From the NCBI RefSeq assembly GCF_003589595.1, contig NW_020653945.1, positions 24,226,361 through 24,290,360 on the forward strand: a stretch of 64,000 nt of DNA. The letters run 5' to 3'. The notes below the pieces were generated by a model that did no database searches, had not been told where the DNA came from, and saw nothing but the letters and a program-made list of their open reading frames with translations. The translations under genes were made by a program, and so were the position numbers. The stretch's first letter is position 1; each line of letters starts with the position of its first letter. Below, one piece after another: positions 25,201 to 33,199 of the stretch. This stretch comes from Hyposmocoma kahamanoa. Taxonomy: Eukaryota; Arthropoda; Insecta; Lepidoptera; Cosmopterigidae.

Positions 25201-28200
25201 GACACTGCAACTGTTAAGCTAGGTACTCATAATAAATCATAGTATGTACGTGGTTCGCAGTGAGCCGACGATAACCAGGTACTCATTCTCGCGAGTGAAG
25301 ACTCTTTCACGCGTACACACTGGAACCTCGTTACTGCATCTGTCACGTTACAGTTACAGCTCGCTAATAAGTACAGTGCTTTAAAGCTGTCATGACGTGA
25401 CGTGTCGCCACCACGCGCACGACTTGTTCGTCACGTCTCATCGTTAAAAAGGTGTACAGAATTTGCCCAATTAAGCTCCATTGTCCTTAACTTTGTGTAA
25501 AACAAAATTGCTGTGGTCCATATTTAAATGTAGGAAAGCCAGCTCAATAACACAGATCTGTAGACTAAGAATCTTTTAAATGTCTTACAGACAGCATCAC
25601 ACTTGGGTTGTGAATGATGCTGATTTTCCTGACTTTCAATAGCTATAGTACCCTCGATTAAAAAGTGAAGAAAGTGGAAAATTTACATTTTTGGGAACTG
25701 ACAAAATAAATATTTAAATAATCTCAGTACAGAGTACTAAAACTCCTACCTCAAAATTTCGTAGAATTTCGTCTATTTGCCAAGTTTTATTGTAATCGGA
25801 AGCGGAAAGTACGCGGAACCGGATTCGTCCCCTAGTTTGCCACCCTTAGAGGTGGAAAATTTTCTTCAAATTTAAATGGACCACCAATGATGAAATGATG
25901 TACCCTCTTTCCAACGAAAACAGAATCATCAAAATCGGTTCACAAATTTTTAGCCAAACTTATCACAAAGCAGTTATCGCGTAACATACATACAAAAAAA
26001 ATACAGTAGAATAGAGAACCTCCTCCTTTTTTGAAGTCGGTTAAAAACATGAGAAGTAAAAGTGATACGTCGTTTTTTTAAATCAAATAGAGTTTGTCGT
26101 AGTGGACACTAACTAAATGGCGTTACTTTCTCAAAAATTACTTTTTCAATTTATAGTCACTTTTTTGAGGGTGCGGCATGTGGTTACACTCTCCATCAGG
26201 TAGATAGTTCGATGGTTAAAATGCCTGTTGCTTTTTGTACCTATGACTTCAATCTTCTAAATGTAAGTAACATTTGTAAAGGAAAACTTCATGAAGGACA
26301 AAGAAAATTGACAGCCCTGGGTAATGTGTAATATAACTCCTTAGAGGAGAAGCTCCTCCTCCCTGTCCGGCAGTGGGCCATACAGTTGATGTTGTGAATA
26401 ATGTATTTGATAATGTTGTTTAAAAATATCACTATTATTTAATTACTTTTGTTTCAGGCCCCCTAGATCTAATAATAACACCCAACGTCACTGAATTGGA
26501 AACCACGGAAGGCGTAGTACCAAATCTTATCTGTACACCTAAAGGATCCAATCTACCGAATTACATTCCTTATGTACTATCCTGGTATCTTGAAGGTACA
26601 GTATACATTATAGTATCTATTTCGTTGTTTTAATACCATTTAAATATAAGGCACAAATTAAAAGATGCCACTATCCTGGTGTTAGATAGACTACGTCATG
26701 TACTTTCATGCCTATAAATGATCCGGTTAGCTCTTGCATGTTGCCTCAATCTATGATATTTAAGTAAATATCATAATGATAAACGTATACAAATGTTTAT
26801 ATACCTTTGTATATAAACATTTGTAAGGATCTTTATCCTTACAAATGAATAGTAGAGATTAAACAGTGTAACGATTTCAAGGGTAATTTGCTTAGGTACC
26901 TATATAAATATTGAGTTTGAGTTTACCATCACGCCTGTCGCCAACTAGGGCACGTGAAGATTATAATTTATAGGCTCTTTTTCTTTCTGTTTTGATACTA
27001 GTTTAGGGGAGTTTTTTTTAGTTCTTTGATCTGCCTTTTGGAAGTCTTAAAATTCTCTCTACATTCAAAACTAGAATCAAAGTGCTTTATGAATTAAGTA
27101 ACAAAAGCATAACTGTCATAAATACAGTTGCATTACGAACTACCAATAACTCTCTTCTTTTGATATAAAACAGGCACCGTCTCACCTGATATTAACGATG
27201 TGACCGACTATGGTACGCGTTTGTCTGAAAATGCCTATTCACTCTAGCCTTCAATAGCCCTAAATTGTACTTTATTCCTTTGGCAAATATATCAATTGTA
27301 TAAAAATAGAGTGTTCCAAACTTTCTAGTCGACTGAAGGACGAACAGTAAAGGTGGAACTAAATTTAAAAGTCCTGGGCACTGTTACCGGAATGTATCCG
27401 ACCTTATCGATATCATGGTATCCCAAGCTGCTACATTTGGTCAAGCTCCAGAAAACTGCACTCAACAACAATTGCACAATTAACTTACTTACGATGTACT
27501 TATATGTAGTATAAAACCAGACCTTAAGGATATCCTATGAAAAAAACACTACATGATGGAGAAAGATCATGGTCTTGGTAGTTGGAAGTTCTTCGAAACA
27601 TGCTATAATACCTGTCTCCCACTGAAGTGAGCAGAACCTCCGCCTGCTATGTTTCTGACATTTGTCGTTTCGTACTGGCCGTTTTTTGAAATCATCTTTA
27701 ATAAAAAAAGATAAAATTAAAAAATAACAAGTATGAAATGTTTTTGTTAATCACGATTCTAATTTGTTTATTCATATTTCAGATATCGAATTAAACTTCG
27801 AAGTCAACGCAATTGATCTACCCTTAAAAAAAACTTTTACAACAAATGATACAAATAAAGCAATCTATTGCGCTATAAAGTTATTCATTTCCAGTGAAGA
27901 TGGAGATAGTGAAGATGCATATACACTTGTATCAGGACGTATAATTAAAAAAATTTATATAACGAAAGTGTCTAAAGCTTTGAAAAGTACGTTGTTGTCT
28001 TTTTTTTAAAGCTATTAGTGACACTGCCACGGCCGTGGCCAAGCGTGGAGACTTTTGTCCCGTCAACGTGCCATAGAACTACATCAATATTTAATACGAG
28101 TACCAGAGCAACGAAATTCACTCCCTAGAAAAATCAAACCAAAATCAATTAAGAAAAGTTCTTTTCTCTAATATTGGTCTTATCGGAACTTTATCACACA

Positions 28201-31200
28201 GCAATAACAGTGCTAACTATTATGACACCAAGGTGGTCCATTCACCGATACGCTTGGAACACCTTCCGTATACGTCACGCTGTTATACACAACATTCAAA
28301 TATTTCCAAAGAACATAGATCGCAAACGCATGAAGGCTTAACCGCCTCCTGTTTGCGGAATCCTTAAGTTATCGATTATCCAAATCCGACAGGCCAGTCT
28401 TTAAAAACGCATTATGAAACAAAAGACAACAACGTACTTTTCAAAGCTTTAGACACTTTCGTTATATTAATTTTATGTCCTGATACAAGTGTATATACAT
28501 CATCACTGAAAATGAATAACTTCATAGCGCAATAGATTGCGTTATTTGTATCATTTGTTGTTCTTCGAAACATATTATAATGCCTGTCTCCCACTGAAGT
28601 GAGCAGAACCTCCCCCTGCTATGTTTCTGACATTTGTCTTTTCATACTGGCCGTTTTTTGAAATCATTTTTAATAAAAAAAGATAAAATTACAAAATAAC
28701 AAGTTTGAAATGTTTTTGTTAATCATGATTCTAATTTGTTTATTCATATTTCAGATATCCAATTAAACTCCGAAGTCAACGCAATTGCTCTACCCCTAAA
28801 AAAAACTTTTACAACAAATGATACAAATAACGCAATCTATTGCGCTATGAAGTTATTCATTTTCAGTGATGATGTATATACACTTGTATCAGGACGTAAA
28901 ATTAATATAACGAAAGTGTCTAAAGCTTTGAAAAGTACGTTGTNNNNNNNNNNTCTTTTGTTTCATAATGCGTTTTTAAAGACTGGCCTGTCGGATTTGG
29001 GGAATCGATAACTTAAGAATTCCGCAAATAGGAGACGGTTAAATCTTCACGCGTATCGCATTGGCGTCCTATGTTCTTTGGAAACATTTGAACATTACGT
29101 TTATCAGTGTGACGCATACAGGACGTGTTCCAACTGCACCGGTGAATGGATCACCTTGGTGACCTAGTACTATTATCGCTAGATGAGGATGACGGGCCAG
29201 TTAGGAAAACGAACTTTTCTGAATTGATTTTGGTTTGAGTGTTCTGATCGATGGTTCAAATACCAGTACATTTGGAAATGTGGAGCAGCAAAATCTTTCT
29301 CTAATAGGGAGAAAAAACGCAATGATGGATAAAGAAAGTCGACAACCCAGGGAAATATGTCAACTTCTCCTTAGAGAAGGAGCTCTTCCTCCGTACCAAG
29401 CAGTGGGCGTATAATGTTTTGATGATGTTGTTGTCAAAAATATCATTTAAGAATTGTTTAATGACTTTATTTCAGGCCCTCTAGATCTAATAATAACACC
29501 CAACGTTACTGGATTGGAAACTACGGAAGGTGTAGTGCCAAATGTGACCTGTACACCTAAAGGATCCAATCTGCCGAAATATTCTCCTTATGTACTGTCT
29601 TGGTATCTTGAAGGTACAGTACGCAATATAGTGCTAAATTGATTTAACAACACATGAGACAAAAATTACAAAAAAAAACACTTTTCCGGTGTTAGAACAC
29701 TGTACGTCCACACATGATGGAATGTATGGACGTACATATGTTCTAACACCGGTTACAATACGTTTATCACCAATTAGAGCATATGCAGACTGCAAAGACA
29801 CTTTTGCTTCCTTCTCTGGCACAGTTTTTTATCCGATTTTTTTGTAAGGCTTAACAATCTCTCCACACTCAAAACTTGAACTTTATGAATAGAAAAGTAT
29901 TATTTTAAATGCGTAATTTACGCATGATATAAAACTCCAGCTTTTTATGTCAGCATTTTGCATTCAAAAAAGCATCTGTAAAGACTTCCTAGGAAAAAAA
30001 ACAATAAGACAGAGAAAGACCGTGTTTTAGGAGTTAAAAGTTCTTCGGACCATGCGGTCACGCCTGTCTTTCACTAAAGGGAACAGAACCCCCGCCTGGT
30101 GTATTCCTGACACAATCACCTCGGTTTTCTCTACTCGCGCCAGTCCTTTCATATATGCCTGAACCTGGCCTTTTTAAGGACTTTCTCATCTATAATGAAA
30201 AATAGATATTATTAAAAAATAAACAATGTTCCGAATCACATTCCTTATGTACCTACTATCCTGGTATCTTGAAGGTACAGTATACACTATAGTACCTATT
30301 TCGTTGTTATAATACCATTTAAATATAAGGCACAAATTAAAAGAAACCACAATCCTGGTGTTAGATAGACTACGTCATGTACATTCATGTCTATAAATGA
30401 TCCGTTTAGGTCTTGCATGTTGCCTCAATCTATGATATTTAAATAAATATCATAATGATAAACGTCTACAAATGTTCCTTCAAAGATCCTTACAAATGAA
30501 TAGTAGAGATTAAGCAGTGTAACGATTTAAAGGGTAATTTGCTTAGGTATCTATATAAATATTGAGTTTGAGTTTACCATCACGCCTGTCGCCAACTAGG
30601 GCACGTGAAGACTATAATTTGTAGGTTCTTTTTTTCCTCTTTTGATACTAGTTTAGGGGAGTTTTTTTTAGATATTTGATCTTGCCTTTTGGAAGGCTTA
30701 AAATTCTCTCTACATTCAAAACTATAATCAAGGTGCTTTACGAATTAAGTAACAAAAGTATAACTGTCATAAATACAGTTGCATTACGAACTACCAATAA
30801 CTCTTCTTTTGATATAAAACATGGCACCGTCTCACCTGATATTAACGATGTGACCGATTATGGTACGCGTTTGTCTGAAAATGCCTATTCACCTAGCCTT
30901 CAATAGCCCTAAATTGTACTTTATTCCTTTGCCAAATATATCAGTTGTATAAAAGTAGAGTGTTCTAAACTTTCTAGTCGACTGAAGGACGAACAGTAAG
31001 AGTGGAACTAAATTTAAAAGTCCTGGGCACTGTTACCGGAATGTATCCGACCTTATCGATATTATGGTATTCCAAGCTGCTACGTTTGGCCAAGCTCCAG
31101 AAAACTGTACTGTACCAACAATTGCACAGTTAACTTACTTACGATGTACTTATATGTAGTATAAAACCAGACCTTAAGGATATCCTATGAAAAAACCACT

Positions 31201-33004
31201 ATACGATGAAGAAACATCATGGTCTTGGGAGTTGGAAGTTCTTCGAAACATGCTATAATGCCTGTCTCCCACTGAAGTGAGCAGAACCTCCGCCTGCTAT
31301 GTTTCTGACATTTGTCGTTTCATACTGGCCGTTTTTTGAAATCATCTTTAATAAAAAAAAGATAAAATTAAAAAATAACAAGTATGAAATGTTTTTGTTA
31401 ATCACGATTCTAATTTGTTTATTCATATTTCAGATATCCAATTAAACTCCGAAGTCAACGCAATTGCTCTACCCTTAAAAAAAACTTTTACAATGAATGA
31501 TACAAATAAAGCAATCTATTGCGCTATGAAGTTATTCATTTTCAGTGAAGATGTATATACACTTGTATCAGGACATAAAATTAATATAACGAAAGTGTCT
31601 AAAGCTTTGAAAAGTACGTTGTTGTCTTTTGTTTCATAATGCGTTTTTAAAGACTGGCCTGTCGGATTTGGATAATCGATAACTTAAGGATTCCGCAAAC
31701 AGGAGGCGGTTAAGCCTTCACGCGTTCGCGTTCTATGTTCTTTGGAAATATTTGAATGTCGCGTATAACAGCGTGACGTATATGGAAGGTGTTCTAAGTG
31801 TACCGGTGAATGGACCACCTTGGTGTCATAATAGTTAGCACTGTTATTGCTGTGTGATAAAGTTCCGATAAGAACAATATTAGAGAAAAGAACTTTTCTT
31901 AATTGATTTTGGTTTGATTTTTCTTAGGAGTGAATTTCGTTGCTCTGGTACTCGTATTAAATATTGATGTAGTTCTATGGCACATTGACGGGACAAAAGT
32001 CTCCACGGTTGCCCACGACAGTGGCAGTGTCACTAATAGCTTTAAATAACAAAGGTCTGAGGGACACTGTCACTGCGTCTGCCACCCTGAGACATGAGTT
32101 AACAAGACCCATGTGCCTGTAATTTCACTTGGTGGCAGAAATAGGTAAGATCCTACAAACAGAATTGAATGCGTGAACATCTAATCACCTCCAGTTTTCG
32201 GAAATCATTATTTTTTTTCTGTATCACACAGACTTTGATATTCAAATTCATTACTAGTCTGCTGTTGTCGTTTACTTGTTGCTATTTTATTTTTGTGTAC
32301 TTTATTTAGTCTTGTTGAAAGTAGCTTATGGTAGACATCCAAACCAGGACTCCCTCTTTCGCTAAAGGTTACGCGATAAGTGTCTACCGCTGAATGTACC
32401 GACATCGGCACAAGCGCTCATATAAGTCTTTCATTTAAGAGCATTCGGCTCCGCTCGACTGCACACAGCGGGCAATGTTATTTTCACCTCTCTGAGCGCG
32501 TGCTTAGGTTCCATTTTAGCGGAGGTATTTTCGATTTTGTATCAGAGCGATTTATCTGTTACGTAGTAACTATTAAGTAATCTGTGTCAAAACGAATACT
32601 ATAAATGGGAAAGTAACTCTGTCTGTTACATTTTCACGCCTAAACCGCTACTGATGACTTGGTATAGAGATAGATGGGACCTAGGAGTAGGACATAGGCT
32701 GTTTTTTGTCACAAAAATAAATCCCATAGAGGGTGAAATAGGGAATGAAATTATGTATGGAGAAACAATAAAACTATGAAAATTCGTATATTGCGCGAAG
32801 AACTTATTCTACATGACGAAGTCCAGGGCACCAGCTAGTGTAAAAATAAATAAAACTACAGGTCATCTTTATTAACTACTTGCAATATTCTTGAAGTAAA
32901 AGTTAATTACGTGTTTTTTTTCAGGTGGAAGTGACGGAATGAAAAGTCAATTGTTCTACTTCGTTACCTTTATCAATTTGGTTATAGTTAGCCTTGTTAT
33001 ATAA
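13228..33004 (+). CDS. Gene A: three-Ig-domain, probably GPI-anchored surface protein (spliced)
   Basis: Model joins 13228-13267, 20858-20923, 21840-21977, 23687-23860, 26458-26595, 27783-27986, 29476-29613, 31434-31613 and 32925-33004, all with AG acceptors and GT donors. Every junction is phase 1 and the total is 1158 nt, an unbroken 385-codon frame plus stop, which strongly supports the model. The product has a signal peptide, a short linker, three Ig-like domains each with Cys..Trp..Cys, and a hydrophobic C-terminus preceded by small residues, typical of a GPI signal. About ten N-glycosylation sequons are visible. The extracellular part has one Cys pair per Ig domain and no other cysteines. 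An additional B-type exon at 28755-28934 could be included or alternative. I do not recognise the protein; cell adhesion or immune recognition are guesses from the fold. Neighbour gene B shares the same exon pair and orientation, so the two are probably tandem paralogues. Confidence 0.75.
13928..14187 (+). mobile_element. MITE family 1, copy 1
   Basis: Inverted ends CATTGACTTACAA... and ...TTGTGAGTCAATG. Family consensus about 285 bp with GGACGACGGGTC near one end and GACCCGACGTCC near the other. In intron 1 of gene A. Confidence 0.85.
14290..14495 (+). mobile_element. SINE family 4 fragment
   Basis: Ends GCAGTTGGACGTATAATGAA and TTGATGATGTTGG; starts with a tRNA-like TAGTGGCAGAACTGTTGC. In intron 1 of gene A. 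Confidence 0.55.
15692..15976 (-). mobile_element. MITE family 1, copy 2
   Basis: Full 285-bp copy, reversed relative to copy 1, with CATTGACTTACAATTAT at one end and TTTGTAAGTCAATG at the other. Confidence 0.9.
16455..17482 (+). pseudogene. Tc1-like transposase pseudogene
   Basis: Frame 16455-17051 gives [20 protein letters not shown], a helix-turn-helix, a GGRSR hook, and FSDESRFGM (first Asp). A TAG at 17049 and a one-base shift near 17140 interrupt it; it continues at 17156 with HDNARPHTA (second Asp) and [12 protein letters not shown] (Glu), ending NTDY and TAA. All DDE residues survive, so inactivation is recent. It lies in intron 1 of gene A in the same orientation. I could not place its terminal repeats with confidence. 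Confidence 0.85.
18364..18690 (-). pseudogene. LINE C-terminal scrap (MERMN...GRPQRT type)
   Basis: Minus strand: [39 protein letters not shown], typical of the C-terminal tail found after RT domains in insect LINEs (M-RMN--RL-K--Y-A-V---R-RGRP). No RT core is left. In intron 1 of gene A. Confidence 0.5.
19217..19435 (+). mobile_element. MITE family 1, copy 3 (internal deletion)
   Basis: 219 bp, both inverted ends intact, about 65 bp missing from the middle. Followed directly by a SINE at 19441. Confidence 0.85.
19441..19741 (-). mobile_element. SINE family 3 (tRNA-headed), copy 1
   Basis: Minus strand has TGGCTTAGTTGGTATAGCG (A-box) and CGTCGGTTCGAATCCGG (B-box), then a body that includes GATGGCGCTACGACTAAAAA and GCGACATCTCTCGCCAGG. 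The tRNA-like head is not a functional tRNA because it runs into the body. Confidence 0.8.
20081..20366 (+). mobile_element. MITE family 1, copy 4
   Basis: Full-length copy, about 490 bp before exon 2 of gene A. Nearly identical to copies 2 and 5, so the family moved recently. Confidence 0.9.
20858..20923 (+). CDS. Gene A exon 2: signal-peptide end and N-terminal linker
   Basis: 66 nt between a TTTTCCAG acceptor and a GTACGT donor, phase 1 on both sides. It encodes [20 protein letters not shown], finishing the signal peptide and giving a short acidic linker with one N-glycosylation sequon (NIS). It is too short for an ORF caller and is supported by exact phase agreement with exons 1 and 3. 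Confidence 0.65.
21157..21545. repeat. Family 5 pair in head-to-head (fold-back) arrangement
   Basis: CAAGTGACGGGACAAACAAG at the left and GACTTGTCTGTCCCGTCACT at the right, with matching inner segments in inverted order. About 390 bp that could fold on itself, 300 bp before exon 3 of gene A. Confidence 0.6.
21840..21977 (+). CDS. Gene A exon 3: Ig domain 1, A-type exon
   Basis: 138 nt, phase 1-1, acceptor TTTTCAG and donor GTATGT. Encodes the N-terminal half of an Ig fold: proline-rich entry strand, then HMTC (first disulphide Cys) and VLSWY (core Trp). The A-type exons at 26458, 29476 and in gene B at 45054 have exactly the same length and the same Cys-to-Trp layout, the best evidence that this is a real exon. 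One sequon (NGT). Confidence 0.75.
22618..22650. repeat. (CA)n microsatellite
   Basis: ACACACACACACAAACACACACACACC in gene A intron 3. Confidence 0.85.
23275..23430 (+). mobile_element. SINE family 3 head, copy 4
   Basis: GTCCGCTAGTTCGTTCCGTG leads to GACGTTGGTTCGAATCCAG and a short poly-A. Plus orientation, in intron 3 of gene A. Confidence 0.65.
23687..23860 (+). CDS. Gene A exon 4: Ig domain 1, B-type exon
   Basis: 174 nt, phase 1-1, acceptor ATTTCAG and donor GTAAGT. Encodes the C-terminal half of Ig domain 1 with EIYC (second disulphide Cys) and ends in a Lys/Pro-rich hinge, ITKPPKSS. Three N-glycosylation sequons (NAT, NRT, NHS). This domain is the most diverged of the three and is probably the oldest copy. 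Confidence 0.75.
24440..25140 (-). pseudogene. LINE 3' end ([10 protein letters not shown] tail), split by a later insertion
   Basis: Minus strand reads [30 protein letters not shown], then an interruption, then [20 protein letters not shown] and ARVNRYYLG: the C-terminal tail of a common lepidopteran LINE. Positions 24584-24940 are foreign to it. Related tails lie at 1245-1480 and 47280-47580. Confidence 0.75.
24584..24940 (+). mobile_element. GC-rich retroposed element with poly-A and 16-bp target duplication
   Basis: 357 bp, strikingly GC-rich against an AT-rich background, ending in about 18 A at 24923-24940. It is flanked by identical copies of GGGAATTCCACTCCAT at 24568-24583 and 24941-24956, the hallmark of LINE-type retroposition. 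Probably a SINE or the 3' end of a GC-rich LINE. Confidence 0.85.
25720..26046. repeat. Dispersed lepidopteran repeat ending in TTTTTTGAAGTCGGTT
   Basis: Starts AATCTCAGTACAGAGTACTA and ends CCTCCTCCTTTTTTGAAGTC. A second copy at 49941-50400 shares every block. In intron 4 of gene A. Confidence 0.7.
26458..26595 (+). CDS. Gene A exon 5: Ig domain 2, A-type exon
   Basis: 138 nt, phase 1-1, acceptor TGTTTCAG and donor GTACAG. Encodes [11 protein letters not shown]...NLIC...VLSWYLE, the first half of an Ig domain. It is nearly identical to exon 29476-29613, and the intron before each is also alignable, so the pair comes from a recent segmental duplication. Confidence 0.75.
26783..26850. repeat. 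Double hairpin in gene A intron
   Basis: ACAAATGTTTATATA faces TATATAAACATTTGT, immediately followed by TGTAAGGAT-CTTT-ATCCTTACA. The duplicate intron at 30460-30500 lacks most of it. Confidence 0.55.
27783..27986 (+). CDS. Gene A exon 6: Ig domain 2, B-type exon
   Basis: 204 nt, phase 1-1, acceptor CATATTTCAG and donor GTACGT. Encodes [14 protein letters not shown]...AIYC...VSKALK, the second half of Ig domain 2 with its Cys. It is 24 nt longer than the copies at 28755 and 31434, with extra acidic residues (GDSEDA) in a loop after the Cys. One NDT sequon. Confidence 0.75.
28438..28560 (-). pseudogene. Inverted, 5'-truncated B-type Ig exon
   Basis: On the minus strand this encodes [16 protein letters not shown] onward and reaches a GTACGT donor, so it is a B exon copy in opposite orientation. 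It lacks the first 57 nt and the acceptor: at 28560/28561 it joins directly to the direct-orientation copy of the flanking intron. It cannot be spliced into gene A in this orientation. Confidence 0.7.
28755..28934 (+). CDS. Extra B-type Ig exon of gene A (alternative exon or duplicate)
   Basis: 180 nt with intact acceptor (ATTTCAG), donor (GTACGT), reading frame and Cys (AIYC). It is closer to the exon at 31434 than to the one at 27783. It follows another B exon with no A exon between, so constitutive inclusion would make half a domain; use as a mutually exclusive alternative to 27783-27986 keeps frame. It ends 9 nt before the run of N, and an inverted partial copy lies just upstream, so it may instead be an assembly or haplotype duplicate. 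Confidence 0.45.
28944..28953. other. Assembly gap (10 N)
   Basis: Ten N immediately after the donor of the extra B exon. The flanks are halves of a long inverted repeat and of a tandem duplication, the sort of place where assemblers join haplotypes or collapse repeats. Copy number and order of gene A exons around here should be treated as provisional. Confidence 0.95.
29476..29613 (+). CDS. Gene A exon 7: Ig domain 3, A-type exon
   Basis: 138 nt, phase 1-1, acceptor TTATTTCAG and donor GTACAG. Encodes [14 protein letters not shown]...NVTC...VLSWYLE with the Ig first Cys and Trp, plus two sequons (NVT twice). Differs from exon 26458-26595 at only a few residues, many changes being silent, as expected for a functional recent duplicate. 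Confidence 0.75.
29686..29752. repeat. Short perfect-stem hairpin in gene A intron
   Basis: CCGGTGTTAGAACA...GTACGTCCA pairs with TGGACGTAC..TGTTCTAACACCGG; arms about 24 nt, loop about 16 nt, 73 nt after the A exon at 29476-29613. Confidence 0.7.
30231..30274 (+). pseudogene. Truncated A-type exon relic
   Basis: 44 nt matching the end of the A exon (CCGAATYACATTCCTTATG onward to CTTGAAG|GTACAG), without the first two thirds or an acceptor and with a 4-nt insertion before the Trp codon. From here on the intron matches that following exon 26458-26595. This marks the breakpoint of the segment duplication, inside an exon. Confidence 0.7.
31434..31613 (+). CDS. Gene A exon 8: Ig domain 3, B-type exon
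   Basis: 180 nt, phase 1-1, acceptor CATATTTCAG and donor GTACGT. Encodes [14 protein letters not shown]...AIYCAMKLF...[11 protein letters not shown], with the second Ig Cys and sequons NDT and NIT. Its last base plus the first two of exon 9 make the Ser that begins the C-terminal tail. Confidence 0.75.
32590..32840. repeat. Dispersed repeat (TATAAATGGGAAAGTAACTC...CACCAGCTAGT)
   Basis: The start and the GGTATAGAGATAGATGG and GGACATAGGCTG blocks fit a common insect non-autonomous repeat that ends in CTAGT. Intron 8 of gene A, about 90 bp before exon 9. Confidence 0.45.
32925..33004 (+). CDS. Gene A exon 9: C-terminal GPI-anchor signal
   Basis: Acceptor TTTTTTTCAG, then SGSDGMKSQ followed by [17 protein letters not shown] and TAA. 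Small residues (Ser-Gly-Ser-Asp-Gly) as candidate omega sites, a short polar spacer and a 17-residue hydrophobic end with no basic cytoplasmic tail are the classical GPI-attachment pattern. A very short type I anchor cannot be excluded. The first AATAAA after the stop is at 33186-33191, inside a SINE. Confidence 0.7.
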
Positions 33005-33104
33005 AAACTTAGCGCCATATGTTTCAAGTTTTTCAAAATTGAATTCAAATTCACAACGAACAAGAATCATTTTGCAACAAATATAAACATAGAAAAATTT
33101 GAAA

Positions 33105-33195
33105 GGTCAGCTGGTTCATTCCGTCGCTTAATTGGTAGATCATCTGACACGGATTGCCTCAGGATGCTGGTTCGAATCCAGATCGAATAAATTTT
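33105..33195 (+). mobile_element. SINE head fragment (tRNA-like)
   Basis: CTTAATTGGTAGATCATCTG and GCTGGTTCGAATCCAG, about 100 bp after gene A's stop. Provides the first AATAAA (33186) after that gene. Confidence 0.6.
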
Positions 33196-33199
33196 TTTT

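Larger units (their letters stand above)
28013..29175. repeat. Long inverted repeat around the N gap
   Basis: The left arm (about 28013-28560) reads, reversed, like about 31505-32045 and like 28813 to about 29175 after the gap. Spacer is about 250 bp (28561-28812). Landmarks shared in inverted orientation include the end of the B exon, the ACAACGTAC donor region, and the downstream text around GACTGGCCTGTCGGATTTGG. A transcript through here could fold into a long hairpin. Confidence 0.75.
26290..32060 (+). repeat. Tandem duplication of an A+B exon unit
   Basis: Unit 1 about 26290-28010, unit 2 about 29320-32045, sharing exon and intron sequence (pre-exon SINE, AACTCTTCTTTTGATATAAAAC, GATTTTGGTTTGATT). 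The second unit has a breakpoint in a partial A exon at 30231. It produced Ig domains 2 and 3 of gene A. Confidence 0.8.

Noticed and set aside
28412..28594. Minus-strand frame that looks like an Ig exon protein
   Set aside because: It is the inverted, truncated B exon running into unrelated intron; not a separate gene.
33120..33185. Possible tRNA gene
   Set aside because: Imperfect arms and SINE-like context; same head as family 3 SINEs.
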